NCBI GenBank assembly: GCA_018398575.1
Contig: JAGTXZ010000011.1
Location: forward strand, 1,364,001-1,428,000
Length of the DNA stretch: 64,000 nucleotides
Direction: 5' to 3'
Origin: Ampelomyces quisqualis
Taxonomy: Eukaryota > Ascomycota > Dothideomycetes > Pleosporales > Phaeosphaeriaceae
The translations under genes were made by a program, and so were the position numbers. Shown piece by piece: positions 48,561 to 58,129 of this stretch (its first letter is position 1; the number at the start of each line of letters is the position of its first letter). The notes under the pieces are model-generated. The model did no database searches. It had not been told where the DNA came from and saw nothing but the letters and a program-made list of their open reading frames with translations.

Positions 48561-49640
48561 TCTCTAACAATTAGAGTTCCCTATTATAGATCTTGTTTTT
48601 GTAGTAGCTTTAGTAGCTTTCTGTAAAATTAACTCTTCTCTTTTAACACATCTTTAGAGTTTATAGCTGTGCTAAAGAGCACTGCTTTTCTCCCTCTCCT
48701 ACAAAAAAAGAGGCTCTTTTTCTTATCCTAATTTTTCTAATTAACTAACGCTTTGTTACTACTGTTTGTTATTTTTCTCTTACCTAACTAGCGCGTTGTT
48801 AGGCGCGTTGTTTTAACTGCGCGTTACCTAGGCTTTTATTAAATCCTCTACTTTACCTTTGCTTCTATACTTCTATACTCTCTTTTTAAGCCTATTAACT
48901 ACTTTATTTAGCATAGATTTCTACGCTGCTACTTAACATTGCCTGCTTATTTGTTTCCTACTGCGCTTAACGCTGCCTCTACCTGCTCCTTAATCTCCTT
49001 ATAGGTAATAGCCTAGTCCTAAGAGTAGCCTATAGCACTTTCTTACTCTCCCTCTATCTAGCAAGGCTGCTAAGGCTTTAGCTGTAGTGTATAGGCTGTT
49101 GCCTAAGCCGCTACTATTTAGAAAGCTGTCTACTAAGCCTAAGGTTGCTAAGAGAATTTCGCTAGCTCTCTAAACTCTCCTAACAACTTCTCTACTACCC
49201 CTACCTAACGCTGCTGCCCTAGCTACAATTAATAAGCTTCTTTAGCAGCTTAAACACGCGTTACTCTAAAATTCTTGCCTATATAGCTCTATTCTGCGTC
49301 TATTATTCTTGCCTATATAGCTCTATTCTGCGTCTATTATTCTTGCCTATTACTATTGCTTTAGAGTCTAGTAATAAGTTCTATAATACAGTATAGTTAA
49401 TCTCTAGAGATTTGCCTAGTTTCTCTAATAATAGCCTAGGCTTCCTTAACAGCAATTAGGGCTTTTCTAACAACAACCTAGGCTTTCTTAAGTTATCTAT
49501 TAAAGTTCTAACAACTCTTTAGGCTTGCAGTAAGCTAGCTAAGACTTAGAGTATAAGTAATAGTAAGCTTTAAGCTTAGATTACTTAGCATCGCACGCTA
49601 ACTCCAACAGCCTCTCTGCCTACCTCTCTGTCTGTTACTT
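48561..49640. other. Decayed sequence, possible coding, not identified
   Basis: Plus-strand coding-like pieces occur (KAAKALAVVYRLLPKPLLFRK, split by stops, about 49060-49130, and NAAALATINKLL, about 49210-49240), but no family could be named. A 34-bp repeat (ATTCTTGCCTATATAGCTCT) occurs about 2.4 times at 49271-49350. Confidence 0.35.
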
Positions 49641-50804
49641 AGACATCTTCTGTAAAGCTAATCTTCTCTAGTTATTATAGTAATAAGACTTCTAAGCTGT
49701 ACATCTATAAGAAGGTTACTTTCTCTTATAATGCTATCTATAACTAGTGTAAGCAGTATTTAAATAACTTGTTAGCTATTTTAGGCTAATTTATTTATAG
49801 TTATAGCAATATTATCTAGCTAAATAACTAGTAAGGTTATTACTTAGCTCTAGCACATGCTTTTTAAGATTAAAACTAATAGAGAAAGCTTCTCTCTACT
49901 GCTTGTTAACTGCGCTCTGTCTTTTAAGCTTATAGAAGAGGATAGATATATACTAGCTATTTAGTTTAACTTCTTTAACATAAAGACTAATAGAATCTTA
50001 GTTAAGAATTACTTTTGCTTAGGTATAGGCTGCAACTTTCTTAAGAATAACCTAGCTTCACTTATTCTATATTACAGTTAGTCTACCTGCACATATCTAG
50101 ACCTAAGCTAGCATAATATTTAGCCTTACAGCTACTGCGCAAAGAGTAATTGCAAATACGCTTTTAGTAAGTATTATAGTGTTGTTTATAATAGTAAGTA
50201 GCTGCTCTATAGTGCTTACACTAACTGCTTTTACAATATAGGCTTTTAGGCTTATTCTTACATAGGTAAGTTACTAAGTCCTGTTTAAAAACTCTTTTTT
50301 CTAGAACCTTATTTAGAATTGCGCTAACATTGTAGTAACTTAGGTAATTTAAAGCAATCTGTTAATTAAAATAGTCAGACGCTTGCAACATCTTGCTAAC
50401 GCTGCCTATTTCTACTATAAAGAGTATTAGAGAATATGCGTCTTACTCTTAGTTTCTTGTTTTAACCTGCTAAGCTACTATAAGGTTTAATTAGAGTTTG
50501 TTCGTTTAGGGTAGGCTGCTGCGCAATACAGTTAATAACAAGAGCTATTATAGTAAAAGGTCTTGCGTAACTAAAGAGCTGCTAGAGCTTTCTAATAGGA
50601 GCAACTCTAATTTTAATCCTAGTTAGGCTGTTAAACTAGATTCTAAATCTAGGTCTAAAGATAAGGCTAGCAAGTCTATAGATACTATTGCTAAGAATAA
50701 TCTTAATAATAGAGATAAGATAGAGGTTAACGTTAATGTACCTGTTAATACTAGTAATAATACTGCTGCTTCTTCTAAAGCTTTAGTATATTCAGAAGTT
50801 TAGG
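49640..50804 (+). pseudogene. Decayed plus-strand gene, possibly a LINE-type ORF1
   Basis: The plus-strand frame over about 49850-50280 has cysteine-containing segments (CLGIGCNFLKNN, YCAKSNCKYAFSKYYSVV, TNCFYNIGF) arranged loosely like zinc knuckles. A hydrophilic tail follows (SKSRSKDKASKSIDTIAKNN, about 50645-50700, then VNVNVPVNTSNNTAASS). This order (helical part, knuckles, hydrophilic end) is compatible with a non-LTR retrotransposon ORF1, but no knuckle is intact. The frame is cut at 50804, where the copia-2 fragment begins. Confidence 0.3.
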
Positions 50805-53098
50805 CTTACATGCCTTGTAGCGTAGCGCTAATATAGCTTTTAAATAGCTAAGCAGTCTTAACAATTAATTCTTTTAGTTCTATTTATCTTAACGTTTTAG
50901 GCTAACTAGGCAAGAGCTTAGAGTGCTTGCTAGCCTAAGTAGCCTAACTGTTTGTGCTATAGATCCTTGTTATCTTCTCTTAATTAATTAATATTAGATT
51001 AATATAACGTGTAAAGGATTAGTAGTTGTGGAACGTAGCGTGTAACCTAGTTATATTTAATAAACAAGAGGTTATAAGCCTTATAGAGCTTATGTATAAT
51101 AACGTTCTACTTATATAATCTAAACTAAAGAGTGCTATCTAATCTACTATGCTATATACCTGCCTGCTTAAGCAGTGCTGCAGATATAATGTTTACATAA
51201 AAGCTATTAACAACTTTAACTTTTTTTAGCTTTAGGTCTCTTATGTATAGGCCTTCTAGACTATGTAGAATATTCTTGATTACTTGATTGCTATACCTAG
51301 TTACAGAAAGTAACTATATTCTAGCCTTAACCCTTTCTTTAGAGTAGGTAGGACTAAACGTTTTTAGAACAAAGAGTAACTAATTATTAACAAGGTGCAC
51401 TACACTAGCCCTGTTATAAACAGTACTTCTTAAAAGTAAATAGGTTATAAACGTAGTTGTGTACACTCTAAAGTCTAGATTAGTAACATTAGGTTCCTAA
51501 TTAAGACTAGTTAGGTTGATTAGAGCCGCTATAATATCTCCTAGGTATGTTACTGCCTTAGTCCTAGAAGTTAACTAGTTAGCTATAATAGGTAGCGTCT
51601 AACTAGCTTTCTTAATCTTGTTATTAAGTGCAGCCTATTTAGGAGTGTTAAGCTGCTTAAGGACCTTTTTCTAGTTAACATTAGAGATCTTAATTAGTAC
51701 TTTTTCTAGTAGAGCTAATCTAGTAATTGCAGTCTTTAGTTAAAGACAATCTATTAGGTCCTATTTGTGCTTTTTATTGTTTCTGCAGGGGCAAGATTTT
51801 AGCTTAGAATTGTCTTTGCCTTTATTCTTTAGATTAGAGTTTTCTAAGTTTTTGATGTTCCTAAGAGTTGCAAAAGCTAAATAGGATTTTCCTTTTGTAA
51901 TTAGGACTGCTTGCTCCTAAAGTATAAGAGAAAAGATCTTGGCTAGATTATACATAGTTATAGAAGGCTGACTAAGAGCTGCGTCTTTAATAATATCCTA
52001 ACGTATTAATTAAGCCTAATTTAGAGCGATCTTAACAGATAGAGCGTTAAGGAAGTTAGTAAGAGCAAGTTATCTCTTAACTTCTGTAACTTAGAACGCT
52101 TGAGCCTTGCTATAGATTACTTGCTATTTGTTAAACTATTTATCTAGAGTAATTCTGCTATGCCTAGCCTTTTCTAGATAAGCTTAATACTGCTGTCTAA
52201 CTAGGTGCATAGTATTGTTGTCTGTTAGGGCTAGGTTGTGTTTAAGGATCCTAATTAAGGCTTAGGGCGTTATTTCTAACAAGTTAAGCATTTTAATTAC
52301 TGCAGGTGCTATAAGATCCTTAGCTACAGTTTAACTAATCTATTTCTAAACGTTACTAAGTTTAGCTGCTTGCCTAGTCTATTTTAACGTATTAACTTTG
52401 TATTAGCAAACGTCCTCTTTGTAACTGCTAGAGGCAAGTTTGTAGGTAACTAGCTTTAGATTATATTAATTAAAAGCTTTATCGCAGATTTACGTGTCTA
52501 GATTAGTAGCTCTAGGCAGTAGAGCTAAGACTAGTTAACTTAGAGCAGCTAGAAGCTCTAGATATTTAGGTTTCTAGTTGTTAATTAGGAGCACTGTGTC
52601 GCTATCTAAGTTAATCTAATCCTAGACTCCTTTGTTGCAAGCATAAAGCTAGAGTTAGGCAAACTAGTACAGCTAGTCTAACTAGCTAGTTAAGAGAACG
52701 TCTAGGCTAATCTTGTTATTAGAATAGGAGTCTATAATTAATAACTAGCTAATTGAGTAGAGAGTATTTATAAAGAGTTTTAAGAAGTATTCGAGTTATT
52801 GTTAATCTGGGTAGTACCTTAGTAATACAAGGTGCGCAAAGGGAATTAACACTATAGTCTTATAACGCAAGGCTTATAACTGTAAGAGCTAAGCAATACT
52901 ATAGATTAAATTGTTGTAAGTAAAAAGAATTCTATTACTTATTCTATACTATGTAAAGATAGATTAGATTAAATACACTAAGCTAAGAAACAGCTTAATA
53001 AGTTAGTCTAGTCCTAAATAGATTCTATCTTATTAGTGACATGCTTGGTTATTACACGTAACAATCCTGTAATCTGCTAATTTACATACTCTGTTACA
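50805..53098 (-). mobile_element. copia-2 fragment: 5' LTR, gag, pre-integrase region
   Basis: This is a second copy of the copia family on the minus strand, holding only its 5' part. The LTR at 52881-53098 is followed by gag (about 52860-51780), the zinc-knuckle segment CPCRNNKKHK (about 51790), the protease region, and the GAG-pre-integrase motif HKQLGYLG.QAL (about 50955-50915), ending near CQDCLAI. Integrase, reverse transcriptase and RNase H are missing. It supplies the uninterrupted sequence across the hAT target site (GTTGCAAA at about 51865) and so proves that insertion. Confidence 0.85.
52881..53098 (-). repeat. copia-2 5' LTR (218 bp)
   Basis: It is the same 218-bp LTR as in copia-1 and one of its better preserved copies. 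On the minus strand it starts TGTAACAG and ends CTCTTACA; internal sequence GTTATAAGCCTTGCG follows, the expected place of a primer-binding site, which I could not match to a tRNA. Confidence 0.9.
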
Positions 53099-53214
53099 TT
53101 AGCCTAATACAGCTTTAGCTGCAGCTTGCGTCTTACTCCTTTAGCTATTGCTCTACTTTTTAGGGTCTGCTTAATCCTCCTTCTAACTTAATTCTAGTAG
53201 TAGCTAATCTAGGT

Positions 53215-53295
53215 ACTTTAGATAGGCGTTGCTCTAGGCCCTCTAGATAGGCGTTGCTCTAGGCCCTCTAGATAGGCGTTGCTCTAGATCCTACT
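53215..53295. repeat. 25-bp tandem repeat, three copies
   Basis: Exact units CCTCTAGATAGGCGTTGCTC are repeated with 25-bp spacing and no RIP-type differences between units, so it may be a recent expansion. Confidence 0.9.
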
Positions 53296-53515
53296 TTCTG
53301 TTCCTCTAATCTTAGAGTACTAACTTTATGTCCTTAGAATAGATACCAATTATATTCTAGAGAGAACTGTAGTAGCTTGCTAAACACTTGTTAGACTATT
53401 GCGTTTCTATAATTTCTAGGTTACAAGAACTATAAAAGAGCGTAGGTGTATACGCAGGTACGCAGCCTTCTAAGGCTTAGGCTAATAAGAATTTAGAGTT
53501 GTAATTAGTTGCTAT

Positions 53516-53700
53516 ATATAGTAGAGTGTTATTTACCTCTAAGGCCTATTAGATTTAATATAGAATTAAATATATTATTATTATATATATGTGTTGTGTA
53601 CCTTTTCTCTAATTACTCTTTAGCTATTATATCTTGTCTATGCTCTTAGCTGTACCCTAAGCGTTCTTTAGACTTACTTCCTATGTTACTTTACTACATT
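53516..53700. repeat. Dispersed 185-bp repeat, copy 2
   Basis: It is nearly identical to 37137-37320 in the same orientation. Both copies are inside the hAT-bounded interval. Confidence 0.85.
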
Positions 53701-53719
53701 AAGCTAACAATTTTTTTTG

Positions 53720-54540
53720 CTTTAAGTCTAAAATTGCAAAAGAAAACCCCTTTATAACAACGTTGTAGGCGCGCATATTAATTTTAATTTAGATAGCCTT
53801 CTATTTTTAATTAACTTAAGCAATAGAGGCTGTTAACTACTTAGCTTTATATATAAGTAAAACTAACGTAATAAAAAGGTGTAATAACTTACTAGACTGC
53901 TTACTATTAAAACGCTTTACTGCCTAGGCCTTAAGCTTATGCTTAAGTTTCTTAACTTATTGCCTTAAAGACAACGCTGTGTACCTATTACCTCTCTTAA
54001 CCTTCTTCTTAAGCTAGTATTTAGCTAATTAGTCTAAGGATTTAGCCTTTGCAATAGCAGCTAGCTCCCTAGATTGCATAACGCTGCTGCTAAGATACCC
54101 ACTAGAGTTAACTTAGAAATTTGTTAGGCAGCCTTGCTTTAGAGTATTACTACTATAAGAGTTAAGGATATAGCTAATCTCCTTATCTCTAGAAGCAAAA
54201 CCCTAGACAAATTAGTATAATTTATAGCAAAGTTCTAAGAATATTACTATTGTAAGCTAGGCCTACTTCTCTTCCTTAAAATTTGGCAGAATTTGAACAG
54301 GAATAGGCAGCAGAAAGCCCTTTAGCTTGTTAACAACCTTAATTTCCTTAGACTTAACAGATTTTATAGCAATAAGTATAATAAAGTAATGCAATAAAGC
54401 GCGTTACTATTACAGGCGTGTAGCTTTAGTGTTTTATTTTAGCAGCCTATAACTAATAACGCAGTAAGTTAGTCTATGCGTACGTAGGCTACTAGTGTAC
54501 TTTCTGCCTACTACTTGCGCTTACTGCCTTTTAGCCTATT
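53720..54540 (-). pseudogene. Unidentified decayed basic helical protein gene
   Basis: The minus-strand frame reads ELCYKLYQFV, then FASRDKEISYILNSYSS (about 54190-54140), SSGYLSSSVMQSRELAAIAK (about 54100-54040), LAKYQLKKKVKRGNRYTALS and LRQ.VKKLKHKLKA (about 54020-53930). It is strongly basic and coiled-coil-like at its C-terminus. It somewhat recalls the basic tails of pogo-type transposases, but no catalytic domain was seen. Its 5' side faces the histone-like gene, about 280 bp away and divergently oriented. Confidence 0.4.
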
Positions 54541-54814
54541 TTACATAAATAACAAACAAGTCTATAGAAATCTACCCTTTAATTTTAATATATAGCTAGA
54601 ACAAAAGCTAGCGCAATTTTAGGTAGGCCTGTAAGTTAACATAGTTTCTTATTACGTTCTAGTCTTCTAGTAGCACTACTAGTTTTAAATTAGCTCTTGT
54701 AGAAATTTTATGCTAAGATCTAATTTCCTGCGCTAAGCCTGCTTACTGCTTATTTACTAAGCACTAAAATAACCTAAATTATTACAATATTAAATCTATA
54801 ACTCTATAACACTA
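54541..54814. other. Intergenic space between divergent decayed genes
   Basis: This AT-rich space lies between the minus-strand gene ending its 5' side near 54540 and the plus-strand histone-like gene. A shared promoter could have been here; no motif is certain. Confidence 0.3.
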
Positions 54815-55350
54815 CTACTATAGCTCTAAAAAAAACGCAAATCTAAAGTTAACAACGCTGTTACTAGAGGCACTATAGTTGCTAAAGATCTAGCTAGTAA
54901 GGCTGCTAGGAAATCTGCTAGGAAAAGTCTAGCTGCAAAAACTTAAAAAGCAGCTTCTAAAAAAAAGGCACTTTAAGCTAGGCAGTAGGTTATTACAATT
55001 CTTTATTACACTTACTTACTTACTGCCTAAAGCTGTGTTGCTTAGAGAGATCTACTAATACTAGAAGTCTACTAAGCTCCTTATCTGTAAGCTGCTCTTC
55101 TAGCAACTTTTACGCAAAATAGCTTCAGACTATACCTAAAATACTAGTAGTAATATTTGCTTCTAAAAATTAGCTGTTAAGGCAGCTTAAGAGGCTGCTA
55201 AGGCCTATATAGTTAGCTTTTTTAAGAGTTTATTTTTTTTACCTTCTTCTAACAAAATTCTAACTTAATATAGATATAAATATAAACGCAATTTACGCAA
55301 AAAGAGTTACTATACAGGCAAAGGATGTTAGTCTTACGCTAAGGTACTAT
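54815..55350 (+). pseudogene. Histone H3-like gene, RIP-decayed
   Basis: Three blocks in order match histone H3. Block 1: LASKAARKSA (54890-54919), from the H3 N-terminal tail, follows a basic stretch and precedes a Lys- and Ala-rich segment. Block 2 (about 55026-55220) reads PKAVLLREI..Y then KSTKLLI.KLLF with Gln-type stops, .LLRKIA, and further on F.KLAVKAA.EAAKAYIVSFF, matching the H3 alpha-N helix, alpha-1 and alpha-2. Block 3 is AIYAKRVTIQAKDVSLTLR (55288-55344), matching the alpha-3 region AIHAKRVTI..KDI.LARR. Frame changes between blocks fit short introns (about 54985-55025 and about 55220-55285). The segment between alpha-1 and alpha-2 is about four residues longer than in canonical H3, a feature also seen in centromeric variants. 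Normally H3 forms the nucleosome core. Here it lies about 390 bp inside the right hAT end, so it looks like element cargo or a trapped gene copy. Confidence 0.8.
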
Positions 55351-55589
55351 TAGAAGTTTAGCTCTTATTAAGCAATTGCGTAGTAGTTCTAGAATCTTCA
55401 ATATTTATATATATTAGAAATAAAGATCTAATTTCCTATTCTTTGTAATAAAAATCTGTAATTACTGTGCTATTTTTAATATCCCTAGCAGAGTTTTGCT
55501 CTTGTAAAATCTTATATATATTTAGAAATCTAATTTTATAAAATTAGTAGGTATATACTTCTAATTTTATTTAATTGCGCAAAGGTTAT

Positions 55590-55738
55590 ACAACCTAACT
55601 CTAACCTGCAATTAATTACTTCTAATCTTACTTCTACCTACTTTTAGCGTAAATTATATAGGTAGGGGTTAGGTTAGGAGTAGGGTCTTACGTAAAGGTA
55701 CCTAACTCTAACCTAACTCCTACCTATTTACTGCCGTA
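55590..55738. repeat. hAT right terminal and subterminal repeats
   Basis: It contains CTAACTCTAACCT (55593), GGTAGGGGTTAGGTTAGGAG (about 55660) and its inverse CCTAACTCTAACCTAACTCC (about 55700), and ends CTATTTACTGCCGTA. The terminal 16-17 bp are the inverted repeat of 10338-10354. Confidence 0.8.
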
Positions 55739-55746
55739 GTTGCAAA
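55739..55746. other. Right 8-bp target duplication (GTTGCAAA)
   Basis: It is identical to 10330-10337. The copia-1 gag continues directly after it with GGCTAAATAGG. Confidence 0.9.
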
Positions 55747-56752
55747 GGCTAAATAGGACTTTCCTTTAGTAGTAAAGACTACTTGTTTCTAAAGTATAAA
55801 AGAGAAGATCTTAGCTAGATTATATATAGTTATAGCTAGTTAACTAAAGGCTGCATCTTTAATAATATTCTAACGCATTAATTAAGCCTAGTTAGGAGTA
55901 ATCCTAGCAGATAGGCCGTCTAGAAAATTAGTAAGGGCAAGTTGTCCTTCTATCTCTATAACTTAGAACGCTTAAGCCTTTCTATAGATTACTTACTATT
56001 TGTTATACTATTTATCTAGAGTAATTCTAGTATGCCTAGCTTTTTTTAGATAAGCTTAATATTGCTGCCTAACTAGGTGCTTAGTATTATTGTCTGTTAG
56101 AGCAAGGTTATACTTAAAGATCCTAATTAAGGCTTAGGGCGTTGTTTCTAAAGAGTCAAGCATTTTTATTACCGCAGGTACTATTAGATTCTTAGCTGCA
56201 GTTTCACTAATCTATTCTTAGACGTTACTAAGTTTAGTAGCTTGCCTAGTCTATTTTAACGTATTGACTTTATATAAGCAAACGTCCTCTTTGTAGCTGC
56301 TAGAGGCAAGTTTAAAGGTAACTAGCTTTAGATTATATTAATTAAAAGCTTTATTACAGATTTGCGTGTCTAGATTAGTAGCTCTAAGCAGTAAAGCTAA
56401 GACTAGCTAACTAGAAGCAGCTAGAAGCTCTAGATATTTAGGTTCCTGTTTGTTAATTAGAAGCACTGTGTTGCTGTCTAGGTTAATCTAATTCTAGACT
56501 TCTTTGTTGTAAGCATAAAGCTAGAGCTGTGCAAACTAGTACAGCTAGTCTAACTAACTAGTTAAAAGAACGTCTAGGTTAATCTTGTTATTAAAATAGA
56601 AGTCTACAATTATTAACTAGTTTGTTTGTAGAGAGTATTTAAAATAAGTTTTCAAGAACTTTTAGAGTAATTATTAATCTAGGTAGTACCTTAGCAATAT
56701 AAGGTACGCAAAGAGAATTAACACTATAGTCTTATAACGCAGGGCTTATAAC
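55747..56752 (-). pseudogene. copia-1 gag, 5' part
   Basis: This minus-strand sequence lies directly inside the 5' LTR. It is collinear with copia-2 52880-51875 and reads as a helical gag-type protein (KPKYLELLAA, then NLDTQICDKAFN in the better preserved copia-2 copy). It is cut at 55746 by the hAT-type insertion and continues at 10337. Translation starts soon after the LTR, but the start codon was not fixed. Confidence 0.8.
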
Positions 56753-56970
56753 TGTAGAAGCTAAGCAATACTATAGATAAAATTGTTATAAGTAAAAAGA
56801 TTATATTACTTATTTTATGCTATGTAAAGATAGATTAGATTGAATACACTAAGTTAAAAGACAGCTTAATTAGTTAGTCTAGTTCTAAATAGATCTTTAC
56901 TTTCTTAGTAACATGCTTAAGTATTACATATAACAATTCTGTAATTAGCTAATTTATATACTCTGTTACA
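56753..56970 (-). repeat. copia-1 5' LTR (218 bp)
   Basis: It is the outer partner of the LTR at 2074-2291. It is followed directly by GCAAG (56971-56975), the duplicated target in gypsy-1. More C to T changes than copia-2 place it among the heavily RIPed copies. Confidence 0.9.
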
Positions 56971-58045
56971 GCAAGAAATTACTATAGATTTTGTTATAGG
57001 ACTATTACCTGCTAAGTGCTACAGCGTTATATACAACGTAATACTTGTTATAGTTAACAGGTATACTAAAATAGCTAAGTATATCTTTACACAAAAAATA
57101 GTTACTACCTTATAGTTAGTAGATCTATTCTTAGAACACATTATATAATTCTTTAAATTGCTTAAAGAAATTATATTAGATTAAGAAAGTGTCTTTACTT
57201 TACAATTTTAGATAGACTTTTACTTTGTAGCAAAGGTAAAACGCTAGGTTAGCACTACCTTCTACTTATAAATAGATAGGCAAACAAAATAGTAAAATTA
57301 GACCTTTGAGCAATACTTAAAAGCTTTTGTAAGCAACTATTAAGAGGATTAGATAAATCTCTTGTTACTAGTAGAGTTTGTATATAATAATGCTTAATAG
57401 GCTATATTAAGAATATCTCTATTCTTTGCCTACTATAGGTTTTACCTACGCCTTAACTGTAAGCTAACAGCGCCTACTAAAGTCCTTAGCGTTAAAGAAA
57501 GGTTGCAAAAGCTTATACAAACTTAGAACGCTTTAGCTAAATACTAGTATAAGACTTTATAATATTAAGAGTAATATTACAATAAGAAATATAAGCTCTA
57601 AGAGTTTAAACTAAGAGATATAATCCTCTTGTCTACAAAGCATCTACGCCTGCGTAGCGCTAGCAGAAAGCTATTACTATACTAGATAAGCTCTTTCTTA
57701 GTTAATAAGCAAATTAGCTTATAAGCTTTTAGAATCTTACTTCTATTACATATAAAAATCTACTCTATGTTCTATACGTCCTTGCTCTAGCTATTTATGC
57801 TAAAAGAAAAAGAAAAGTTAACTCTACTTAGGCCTGTTAACCTAAATAATAGTAATAAGCTAGGATAATACTACAAGATTAAAGCTATCTTAGTAGAGCA
57901 GCGTAATAGACGTTTAGTAAATTACCTAGTTAAATAGAAAGGCTAGCTACTAGAATATAACAAAAAGGTTAATTAAAAAGACATAGATAAGTTACTTATA
58001 GAGAAGTATAACTAGAGAGAAGATTAATTACTTATACAATTAATA
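56971..58045 (+). pseudogene. gypsy-1 pol, 3' part: integrase core and chromodomain
   Basis: This continues the frame broken at 2073. The integrase core begins ITIDFVIGLLPAKCYSVI (about 56983-57040), with VIVNRYTKIAK, then LFLEHII. The strand D.ESVFTLQF.IDFYF follows (about 57180-57220), then STTFYL.IDRQTK (about 57255-57290) and EFVYNNA (about 57380). The catalytic D,D,E arrangement is recognisable although partly mutated. The C-terminal chromodomain reads YYKIKAILVEQRNRRLVNYLV.(W)KGQLLEYN (about 57865-57960), then KDIDKLLIEKY. Chromodomains guide integration to modified histones in this family. A Lys-rich, A-rich end follows. Confidence 0.9.
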
Positions 58046-58047
58046 TA

Positions 58048-58118
58048 CAGAAAAAAAAGAGAAAAAGGAAAATAACAAAAAAAAAATAAAAAAAAATAAA
58101 AAACAAAAAAAACTAAAG
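58048..58118 (+). repeat. A-rich low-complexity tract
   Basis: About 70 bases of A-runs broken by single T, G or C directly follow the chromodomain. It encodes a lysine-rich tail if translated. Confidence 0.8.
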
Positions 58119-58129
58119 GCGCTTAACTA

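Larger units (their letters stand above)
53099..53719. other. Non-coding stretch with two repeats
   Basis: No gene is seen. It contains three copies of a 25-bp unit (GATAGGCGTTGCTCTAGGCC at 53221, 53246 and 53271) and the second copy of the dispersed 185-bp repeat at 53516-53700. Confidence 0.6.
10338..55738 (-). mobile_element. hAT-bounded insertion (45.4 kb with nested elements)
   Basis: The left end begins TACGCTAGTAAATAGGTTT. The right end, reverse-complemented, begins TACGGCAGTAAATAGGTAGG, which is an inverted repeat with two mismatches over 16-17 bp. Both ends then carry TTAGGTTAG-type subterminal motifs. The flanks are a perfect GTTGCAAA duplication. Minus-strand hAT-like transposase remains lie next to the left end. 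Most of the interval is made of later insertions (LINE, Plavaka, pogo, gypsy-2, copia-2, MITEs). Whether all of it is nested into one ordinary hAT, or part was cargo of a large hAT, cannot be decided from this copy alone. Confidence 0.75.
2074..56970 (-). mobile_element. copia-1 LTR retrotransposon, outer extent including nested insertions
   Basis: A Ty1/copia-type element on the minus strand is bounded by 218-bp LTRs at 2074-2291 (3') and 56753-56970 (5') and flanked by GCAAG. Going from its 5' end, gag is at 56752-55747. It is interrupted by the hAT-bounded insertion at 55738-10338. Protease, GAG-pre-integrase, integrase, reverse transcriptase and RNase H then run from 10337 to about 5640. 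An antisense gene region and the 3' LTR follow. A second LTR (3574-3791) and a second copy of the 3' internal region form a tandem duplication at the 3' end. Without the insertion and the duplication the element would be about 8 kb. Confidence 0.85.
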
